Positions 57,340-64,000 of a stretch of 64,000 bases of DNA are shown piece after piece. Positions within the stretch are counted from its first letter, which is position 1, and each line of letters opens with the position of its first letter. Source of the stretch: Shewanella atlantica (GTDB lineage: Bacteria; Pseudomonadota; Gammaproteobacteria; Enterobacterales; Shewanellaceae); NCBI RefSeq assembly GCF_003966265.1, contig NZ_RXNV01000006.1:1-64000 (forward strand), in the 5' to 3' direction. The notes under the pieces are model-generated. The model worked only from the letters and a program-made list of their open reading frames with translations, was not told where the DNA came from and made no database searches. The position numbers and the translations under genes are program-made.

Positions 57340-57449
57340 TTTTTCACTTCCATTTATCCCTTAGATTTATCATCTGATTTAGCCAATATAACCTAACAAG
57401 GCACAATCCCCTTACTAAAAGTCAAAACGCCCACTCTGACGACCGGGCT

Positions 57450-59015
57450 TTATTCAGGGTAGCCCGTGATATCTCTGATCTTAGAGTAAAGAGGTTGCAG
57501 CTTCTTATAGATATTGAGATAGACCTCACCGTAGAGTCGCTGATACATCTTATAATGCTCATCGTCGGGCTCGAAGCGTTTGCCCTGATGCACCATGGCC
57601 TTAATTGCACTGTCGAAATCAGGATGCAAGCCCAGTCCTACCGCGGCATCGATGGCGGCGCCCAGTCCCGAAGTCTCCACCGTATGAGCCCTTACCGTGG
57701 TTAGACCGAACACATCGGCGGCAATCTGCATGGCCGCATCGCTCTGGGCACCGCCACCGGAGACCCTGAGCTCTTTTATTTTGCAGCCACTGCGCTTTTC
57801 GATGGCCTCAAGCCCCTCTTTAAGGCCGAACGCCAACCCCTCCAATATCGCCCGATACAGATGGGCCCGGGTATGAATATCACCGAAACCTATCACGGCG
57901 CCCTTAGCTTCAGGACCCGGTTGCTTAACACCAGGCCCCCAATAGGGCTGAAGCATCAAGCCCATGGAACCGGGGGGCACGGTATTGACCAACTCATCGA
58001 ACAGCGCTTCGGCCTCTATTCCCGCCTCATCCGCTTTTGCCTTCTCGATATGCGCAAACTGCTCCTTAAACCAACTCACCATCCAGAAGCCCCGATATAA
58101 CATCACCTCACTGCAGTAAGAACCGGCAATGGCTGACGGATAAGGCGGGAGAAAGCGCACCGCCTCAACATAACGCTTCATGGTGACATTTATGGTCGCG
58201 GTAGTACCAAAACTCAGGCAACCCACATCTGAGTGTTGACCGCCAGAGCCTAAGACCTCACATGCCTTGTCCGCCGCAGCGGCTATCACAGGTAATCCCT
58301 CCGGGATCCCGGTCAATGCACTAGCCTGAGCCGTGATCTCACCGATCCGATCGCCGGGATCCACCAGAGGCAACAGCTGATCTTCTCTCACATTCAGCGC
58401 TCGCCACTTCCAATCCCATTTTTTCGCCCACCTGTGCTTCTTATAATCGAATGGAAGATAGCCCACCTGGGAGCCCGATGAATCGAGCCACTCGCCGGTC
58501 AATCTATGATGAAAAAAGCCCGACAGAAAGGTAAATTTATAGGTTTTATCCCATAGCTCTCGCCTGGCCTGATAGAGCCAGTTAGGCTGTGCCCGGCTTC
58601 GAAAGGTGTTGATGGTTTCCTCAAGCCCCATCATTTTAAACAGCGGATCCCAGAAACCTCCCAGGCTCTTTTCTGGTTCGGCTTTACGCTGATCGAGCCA
58701 TAAAATGGCGTCATGCAGTGGGTTGCCTTCGCTGTCCAGTGGCAGCATAGTGCCGCGCTGTGTGGTCACTGACATGCCTCTGATCCTGGTTTTATCTATC
58801 CCCTGAGCCCAGAGTGACTGGCAGGCCTGACACAACTTATCCCAGTAATATTCGCCACTCTGCTCACACCAACCAGACTGTGGTGACACGTAGGGAACAA
58901 GCTTCACCTGAGATTTGGCGACCAATTGCCCCTGTAGATCGAAGATCAATGCACGCACACTCTGAGTGCCATTATCGATAGCCAGTAGGTAGCCGTTATC
59001 TTTTTCATTCATCAT
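57450..59015 (-). CDS. FGGY-family carbohydrate/polyol kinase
   Basis: The 521-residue protein has the FGGY layout: N-terminal phosphate motif LLAIDNGTQSVRALIFD, WLDQRKAEP, and the C-terminal ATP block ELRVSGGGAQSDAAMQIAADVF. The substrate is not set by sequence. In this operon a glycerol- or ether-glycerol-type polyol is likely. It is the last gene; its ATG overlaps the stop of the GlpD-like gene by 4 bp. Confidence 0.87.
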   Translation of the reverse strand: MMNEKDNGYLLAIDNGTQSVRALIFDLQGQLVAKSQVKLVPYVSPQSGWCEQSGEYYWDKLCQACQSLWAQGIDKTRIRGMSVTTQRGTMLPLDSEGNPLHDAILWLDQRKAEPEKSLGGFWDPLFKMMGLEETINTFRSRAQPNWLYQARRELWDKTYKFTFLSGFFHHRLTGEWLDSSGSQVGYLPFDYKKHRWAKKWDWKWRALNVREDQLLPLVDPGDRIGEITAQASALTGIPEGLPVIAAAADKACEVLGSGGQHSDVGCLSFGTTATINVTMKRYVEAVRFLPPYPSAIAGSYCSEVMLYRGFWMVSWFKEQFAHIEKAKADEAGIEAEALFDELVNTVPPGSMGLMLQPYWGPGVKQPGPEAKGAVIGFGDIHTRAHLYRAILEGLAFGLKEGLEAIEKRSGCKIKELRVSGGGAQSDAAMQIAADVFGLTTVRAHTVETSGLGAAIDAAVGLGLHPDFDSAIKAMVHQGKRFEPDDEHYKMYQRLYGEVYLNIYKKLQPLYSKIRDITGYPE

Positions 59016-60583
59016 AGACTGTCTGTACTTAGTAAGTTGTCTGTGTTTGGCAGAGAGTAGTATTTCGAAAAGATCTGCTCAAACCTGAGCCACTCCTGCT
59101 CAGCCTGTGACTGAGACCAGTTCAGTGATTGGCAGCACAGCGCGAGAATTTGCTCGCGATACTTTATGATGCCATCTCCTAACAATAATCCCAAACGGGT
59201 ACGTCGCAGCAGGAGATCATCGAGATGCACCACACTCTCATGGGCCAGCGACCACTCCAGCTCACGCCACTGGCAGCGGCTTATGCCGATCTGCTGATTG
59301 TTTTTCATCTCAGAAATGCGTGTCGCAAAATGGCCAAAATACCCAATGAGCCGCTTGTCCGCATAACCCGTAGCAGGTTGACTGAACTTAGCCTGTTTAA
59401 GATCGCTCAACAGATCGGGAAATTGAGTCTTGATACTCTCCAATACCTCTTTTGACATCAGATGATAACCGGTGAGTTTGCCCCCGGTGACTGAGACAAG
59501 GCCGGGTTTAGACCAGATAACATGTTCACGGGACTCCTTAGAGGGTGCCGTATCGGTGGATGCGCTCAATATCGGCCTGATACCACTCCAGCAACTGATC
59601 ACATCCTCCTCATCAATATCTTTATCAGGAAAATAGTGCCGGGCCAGTTGCAGCAGATAATCTACTTCGGTTGCAGATATTCCCGGCTCAGTTTCGACCC
59701 CCTGCTTATGATCAAGATCCGTTGTGCCGATCACAGTGCAGCCCTGCCATGGATAGATATAGACGGGGCGTTTATCTATGGGGTGAAAGAAGGTGATGCA
59801 TGCAGAGACAGGAAGTCGCTCGAAAGGCAGTACCAGATGGCTGCCTCTCAACGGCCTGAGCAAGCCTTTCTCAAGTGGATGAAGCAGTGATGCCCAGCTA
59901 CCGGTCGCATTGATGACGCACTTGGCGCCTATCTTATGCTTACCCTCGTCAAGCTTGAGTTCGATCCCCGAGACCCCACTCTCTGACTCGATGAGTCCTG
60001 TGACTTTGGCGTAATTAAGCGCCTGCCCCCCGGCGAGCACTCCATCCTGAAGCAGGCGCAACACTAAACGGGCATCATCGGTAACCCCATCGGCAAACAG
60101 ACTCACCCCGGCTACCCCATCGAAAGAGAGATCTGACATCCAGGTTCGGGCTTTCTCGAGTGTAAGAGGCTTATGGTAATCACATCCGGCGAGTTTATCG
60201 TAGACTGACAGCACCCGCTTAAACAACGCCGCCGAAGGGAAATCCCCCTCCCGATGCAACATCATATAGGGCATAAGTTCCACCAAGCCCGGCAGCTCGG
60301 CAAGCAGAGCCTCCCTCTGTCTGGCCGTATCCCGCGTCATTCGCAATTGGCCACCAGCCAGATAACGTAGTCCACCATGGACCATCTTAGATGAGCGGCT
60401 CGATGTGCCCCATGAAAAATCCTGCTGCTCGACGAGCAGCACCTTTAATCCTTGGTTCGCAGCCAGGTGAAATATTCCCGCCCCGGTGATCCCGCCGCCG
60501 ATCACGACAAGATCGTACTCACAGGCTTGTTCGGCGGCGAACGCCTGACGAGCAAGGGCTGATGCCTGACTCAGGGTATTCAT
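59012..60583 (-). CDS. FAD-dependent glycerol-3-phosphate dehydrogenase-like protein
   Basis: The 523-residue protein has the FAD motif LVVIGGGITGAGIFHLAA at about 25-42 and SRSSKMVHGGLRYL, typical of GlpD, with later GTTDLDH and the C-terminal GlpD domain. It probably oxidises glycerol-3-phosphate or a derivative to the DHAP form and passes electrons to quinone. It is coupled to both neighbours by 4-bp overlaps. Its place beside an alkyl-DHAP-synthase-like gene suggests a role distinct from the housekeeping GlpD. Confidence 0.88.
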   Translation of the reverse strand: MNTLSQASALARQAFAAEQACEYDLVVIGGGITGAGIFHLAANQGLKVLLVEQQDFSWGTSSRSSKMVHGGLRYLAGGQLRMTRDTARQREALLAELPGLVELMPYMMLHREGDFPSAALFKRVLSVYDKLAGCDYHKPLTLEKARTWMSDLSFDGVAGVSLFADGVTDDARLVLRLLQDGVLAGGQALNYAKVTGLIESESGVSGIELKLDEGKHKIGAKCVINATGSWASLLHPLEKGLLRPLRGSHLVLPFERLPVSACITFFHPIDKRPVYIYPWQGCTVIGTTDLDHKQGVETEPGISATEVDYLLQLARHYFPDKDIDEEDVISCWSGIRPILSASTDTAPSKESREHVIWSKPGLVSVTGGKLTGYHLMSKEVLESIKTQFPDLLSDLKQAKFSQPATGYADKRLIGYFGHFATRISEMKNNQQIGISRCQWRELEWSLAHESVVHLDDLLLRRTRLGLLLGDGIIKYREQILALCCQSLNWSQSQAEQEWLRFEQIFSKYYSLPNTDNLLSTDSL

Positions 60584-62238
60584 TGTTCTTTCTCAGTGTG
60601 AGTCATCGGAGCATCCGCAGGCTTAGCCTTAAACAGCTTACCCGGATTCAACTGTTTATCGGGATCGAAGTAGTCGAAGCAGGTCTGCAGGGACGCCATC
60701 ACATGCTCGCCTTTCTCCTTTGTAAGGTAGGGGGCGTGATCGCTGCCGACGCCATGCTGATGGCTGATGGTGCCGTTACTTTCCACGATCATCTTCGATG
60801 TCGTAGATTTCAGCTTCTGCCAGCGGCGGTAGGTTTCATCATAGCTATCCGCGACAGGAAACAGGTATGTGGTATAGATACTGGCGCCATCGCCATAGAG
60901 ATGAGACAGGTGCGAGAATACATGTACCTTAGAGTCAAATTCGGTTAATCCATCTCGCAGACTATGCTCTATCTTGGTTGTCAGAGACTCGATATTCGAC
61001 CAGTTCGTCGCCGTCTCCAGAGTATCGATGGCATAGCCCATCTGCCACAGCGTCTCCCTGAGATAGGGGAAGCTAAACCGCTTTTGAGCCCACTTCTTGC
61101 CCAGACGCTGCCCGGTATTAACCCCTTTGAACCGACGCAACACCTGCTTGAGTCGCTTATAGTTTTGTTTGTTGGCCTCTTTGTCTCCCGTAACGCCGTA
61201 GACCAACATACATTTCCCCTCACCGACGCCCTTGAGTGAGAGCAGGCGATTCAACCAGCTTCGCTGAGTCTCAGTCGCCGACAGAAATAGTTGAGTATGC
61301 GTCTCTTCGCTATTGCTGACCCGCAGCATAGACAGAGGTAGCTTTTGCTGAATGATCTCCCGGGCACAGTCGATGCCACTTCGCCAATCGGGCATAAAGG
61401 CCACACCGAAAAACTCCTCTTCGGCGACGCGGGTGACCCTCACCTTAGCCTCGGTCAGGATCCCCAGGTGCCCTTCCGAACCCAGCACCAACTGACGCCA
61501 GTCCGGCCCCGCCGATGATGCCGGCAAGGTTGGGATATCCACCGTGCCATTGAAAGTTTCTATCTCTCCACCCGCAAACAGATTTTCGATACGACCGTAA
61601 CCCAGTGATTGCTGCCCGCTGGAGCGTGTCACTACCCAGCCGCCCAATGTAGACAGCTCGAAGGATTGAGGAAAATGCCCCAGAGTATAACCATGTGCCT
61701 GAAGTTGAGCCTCCAGGAAAGGTCCCTTCACCCCGGCGCCGAAGGTGGCGATCTGATCCACCCTGTCCAGTTCGAGGAGCCGATTCATCTTAGTCAGAGA
61801 GACGGTGATAACGGGCTTGTCTGACAGGCACGGCGTGATATGCCCCACCACAGATGTTCCACCCCCATAGGGAATAAGCTGCCAGCCATTCGCTTTTGCC
61901 TCTTTCATCAGGATGCGAATATCTTCACCGGATGTTGGAAACGCGACGGCATCGGGAAATACGCCAAACTCGCCACTCTTCATGGCCAGCCAATCGGGGA
62001 GACTCTGCCCACGGGCGTGGCGCAAGCGGATCTCTGCGTCGGTGGAATATAGCTGGCTGTCATTGAGTCTGGAATCGGGCACCTTATCGATCACCCGCGC
62101 CAGTGTCGACACCCCCAGAGGTTTAACCTTTCCAAGCTTCAGGCTGATAAAAGCCGCACCATCTGGTGACAGCTCCATGCGCTTTTCTCTGTCGCCCCAA
62201 CCATTCCAATTTCGATTATCTTGCTGTGACTTGTCCAT
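60580..62238 (-). CDS. alkyl-DHAP-synthase-like FAD oxidoreductase
   Basis: The 552-residue protein has an N-terminal WNGWG motif as in alkylglycerone-phosphate synthase. A VAO/PCMH-type FAD domain follows (PYGGGTSVVGHI, then QSLGYGRIENL and LGSEGHLGILTEA). The C-terminal region contains GDGASIYTTYLF (candidate catalytic Tyr) and SHQHGVG, matching the His-rich HHHGVG motif of AGPS. It is the first gene of the three-gene operon, facing the AraC regulator. It may make or break ether bonds of glycerol phosphates; the direction is not known. Confidence 0.87.
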   Translation of the reverse strand: MDKSQQDNRNWNGWGDREKRMELSPDGAAFISLKLGKVKPLGVSTLARVIDKVPDSRLNDSQLYSTDAEIRLRHARGQSLPDWLAMKSGEFGVFPDAVAFPTSGEDIRILMKEAKANGWQLIPYGGGTSVVGHITPCLSDKPVITVSLTKMNRLLELDRVDQIATFGAGVKGPFLEAQLQAHGYTLGHFPQSFELSTLGGWVVTRSSGQQSLGYGRIENLFAGGEIETFNGTVDIPTLPASSAGPDWRQLVLGSEGHLGILTEAKVRVTRVAEEEFFGVAFMPDWRSGIDCAREIIQQKLPLSMLRVSNSEETHTQLFLSATETQRSWLNRLLSLKGVGEGKCMLVYGVTGDKEANKQNYKRLKQVLRRFKGVNTGQRLGKKWAQKRFSFPYLRETLWQMGYAIDTLETATNWSNIESLTTKIEHSLRDGLTEFDSKVHVFSHLSHLYGDGASIYTTYLFPVADSYDETYRRWQKLKSTTSKMIVESNGTISHQHGVGSDHAPYLTKEKGEHVMASLQTCFDYFDPDKQLNPGKLFKAKPADAPMTHTEKEQ

Positions 62239-62330
62239 ATTTCACCAACCCGGTTGCATCTATATTAGTTTATCCTACAATGTCACCATGGTTTGTCAGT
62301 GACAAATATGGACAAATATGAGTAAATTTT

Positions 62331-63416
62331 ATGATAAAGAGACAGGCTAACCGCTCGTTAGGGACAACCTCAATTCCCCCGGTACAGCAGTTTTTGCAAG
62401 CGGGCAGGCACTGTAAAATTGACGTCTCTGCTGCATTAGTGCGTGCAGACATCGAACTATCGCAGCTTTATAAAGTCGATGGCAGGCTCAGCGGTGAGCA
62501 GTTCCAGCATCTGCTCCACTATCTTATCGAGCAGTCGAAACATCCACTTTTTGGTCTCTATAGCGCCCGATTTATCCAGCCGGATCGATTCTATATCTTA
62601 GGCCAGATAGGTCTTCATTCGACGGATCTGTCTCAGGCTTTGAAGGAGGCGATGCCATTAGAGAAGTTGGTCGGAGACATGGGGGTCACCGAAATCAGAG
62701 AGCATAGCGACGGCATCAAGATGGTCTGGCACTGCCAATACAGTCACCCGCTGGTGATCCCTCATCTTATCGATAATGTGCTCGCCTCCTGGGTCAACTT
62801 TGCCCGTTTCCTGCTCGCGGACAATCAGGCAAGGCCGCGAGCTATTCAGCTGCAAAGGGATAAGCCCTCCCAGGCCGAAGTGAAACAATATGAACAGCTC
62901 TTCGGCTGCCCGGTGCATTTCGCTCAAAAGGATAACGCCATAGTGATAGACAAGGCGCTACTGAGCCGCTCACTTCCCGGTGGAAACCTGAAACGATTGA
63001 GTCAGTTAAAGATAAGCGCCAACTTAAGGTTGAATAACATCGGTGATGTCGACGATCTGGAGTTAAAAACCGCCAGAGTAATACGCCAACTCCTGCCCCA
63101 GGGGAAAATTCAACGGGAGCTGGTTGGCAGCCACCTGCATATGGCCGGCAGGAGTCTGCAAAGACACTTAATTAAACAGGGGAGCAGTTACCAGACGTTA
63201 CTGGATCAGATCCGCCATGAGATGGCAGATTACTGGCTCACCTGCAGTGAACTATCTATGGATGAGATAGCACTGCAACTGGGCTTCAGTGATGCCAGAG
63301 TCTTTTTTCGTGCCTACAAACTCTGGACCGGACACACGCCGGGTGTAACACGAATTGGCGCGTCGGGCGAAGATCCCGGAAGCGAAGAACGAGTATCCCG
63401 GCTCCTCAGCCACTAG
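62331..63416 (+). CDS. AraC-family regulator of the AGPS-like operon
   Basis: The 361-residue protein has an N-terminal ligand domain of the Arabinose_bd/OruR type and a C-terminal double HTH (VGSHLHMAGRSLQRHLIKQG, then MDEIALQLGFSDARVFFRAYKLWTGHTP). It is divergent from the operon over a 92-bp gap and is its likely regulator. Confidence 0.9.
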   Translation: MIKRQANRSLGTTSIPPVQQFLQAGRHCKIDVSAALVRADIELSQLYKVDGRLSGEQFQHLLHYLIEQSKHPLFGLYSARFIQPDRFYILGQIGLHSTDLSQALKEAMPLEKLVGDMGVTEIREHSDGIKMVWHCQYSHPLVIPHLIDNVLASWVNFARFLLADNQARPRAIQLQRDKPSQAEVKQYEQLFGCPVHFAQKDNAIVIDKALLSRSLPGGNLKRLSQLKISANLRLNNIGDVDDLELKTARVIRQLLPQGKIQRELVGSHLHMAGRSLQRHLIKQGSSYQTLLDQIRHEMADYWLTCSELSMDEIALQLGFSDARVFFRAYKLWTGHTPGVTRIGASGEDPGSEERVSRLLSH

Positions 63417-63479
63417 CAAGCCTTAGTACCCGGATAAATTCGCTCCTCACTTTACGGAATGACGTAAAAATTCGTTTGT

Positions 63480-64000
63480 CTATGCCTCGGTCTTAGAGAG
63501 CATGGCGAGCCTGAGACCGTTGGCAAGGGTCTTCAATGTGTCGACCTGCTCCGTAAGCTGTTGACCCTGAGTCGCTACCGACTCAGATACCTGATTAGTC
63601 TGCACCACACTGTTGGCCACCTCGGCGCTGGCCGAATTCAACTCCTGCACCGCCTGAACCTGATGCACCATGGTATCGGCCAACTGATTGACGTCTGTGA
63701 CCGTCTCACTTACCTGCTCTATGATGCCGGACAGCTCGGTGGCCGTCGCCTGTATCACCACCTGACCATGGTTGACCTCCTGTTTACTGAGATCCAGCAA
63801 GGCCCTAATTTCCACAGCCGATGCATTACTCTTTGCCGACAGTTCACGCACCTGCTCGGCGACGACGGCGAAGCCTCGCCCGTGCTCCCCGGCTCTGGCC
63901 GCCTCGATAGCAGCATTCAAGGCCAGAAGGTTGGTCTGATCCGCTACCGAGGTGATTAAGCCCGCTACCGACATGATTTTTTCATTACTGATTAATATTT
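63480..64000 (-). CDS. methyl-accepting chemotaxis protein, 3' part
   Basis: The frame is open to the window edge and encodes at least 173 residues of the cytoplasmic signalling domain. The hairpin tip [35 protein letters not shown] is the universal MCP signature. The sensor part lies outside the window. Confidence 0.93.
   Translation of the reverse strand, partial: ILISNEKIMSVAGLITSVADQTNLLALNAAIEAARAGEHGRGFAVVAEQVRELSAKSNASAVEIRALLDLSKQEVNHGQVVIQATATELSGIIEQVSETVTDVNQLADTMVHQVQAVQELNSASAEVANSVVQTNQVSESVATQGQQLTEQVDTLKTLANGLRLAMLSKTEA

Noticed and set aside
57450..59015. Glycerol kinase GlpK
   Set aside because: Sequence around the substrate site does not follow GlpK closely, and no glpF or glpK-type context is present; only FGGY kinase is safe.

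Overview
The window reads as chromosomal DNA of a marine gammaproteobacterium, most probably a Shewanella. Grounds are the groESL, rraB, rapA, hupB, fhs and plsC sequences, a 218-residue chromosomal Qnr-type pentapeptide protein, a TorF-type outer-membrane protein, a DUF3016 protein, and a split version of the Shewanella fumarate-reductase (FccA) layout. The species is inferred from remembered family sequences; no search was run. No rRNA, tRNA, transposase, phage or CRISPR locus was seen.

Layout. 0-2.6 kb: groES-groEL (minus strand) with a sigma-32-type promoter. 2.6-9.4 kb: a MATE exporter beside a qnr-like gene, a lipoprotein cytochrome c, several small secreted or membrane proteins with internal repeats, and a cupin regulator followed by eight 49-bp tandem repeats. 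9.4-14.8 kb: a LysR regulator divergent from an RND efflux pair. 14.9-23.4 kb: a secreted zinc metalloprotease, a large hybrid histidine kinase and a PIN-PhoH protein. 23.9-31.1 kb: rapA, a DUF3530 protein, a crotonase, and a REC-CheC / diguanylate cyclase pair. 31.2-36.1 kb: rraB, plsC and a zinc-uptake cluster that lacks a local ATPase gene. 36.3-50.9 kb: MscS channel, fhs, MaoC-like hydratase, orphan cheD, TraB/GumN protein, small secreted proteins, a tandem-receiver protein, hupB and a TorF-type protein.

51-57 kb holds the most interesting locus. A four-gene operon encodes, in transcription order, an exported member of the histidine/phenylalanine ammonia-lyase fold, a Tat-exported FAD reductase of the fumarate/urocanate reductase family, a tetraheme cytochrome c and a porin. 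A LysR regulator is divergent. The lyase has lost the Ala-Ser-Gly tripeptide that forms the MIO cofactor (Leu-Asn instead), a trait known for ergothionase. The simplest reading is a self-contained periplasmic respiratory module: the porin admits an aromatic amino-acid or betaine substrate, the lyase eliminates the amine to give an arylacrylate, and the cytochrome-fed flavoprotein reduces the double bond. Ergothioneine to thiourocanate to the thio-imidazole propionate is the leading substrate guess.

57.4-63.4 kb carries a second unusual operon: an alkyl-DHAP-synthase-like flavoprotein, a GlpD-like dehydrogenase and an FGGY kinase, translationally coupled and divergent from an AraC regulator. 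This points to glycerol-ether or related glycerol-derivative metabolism. The window ends inside a chemoreceptor gene.
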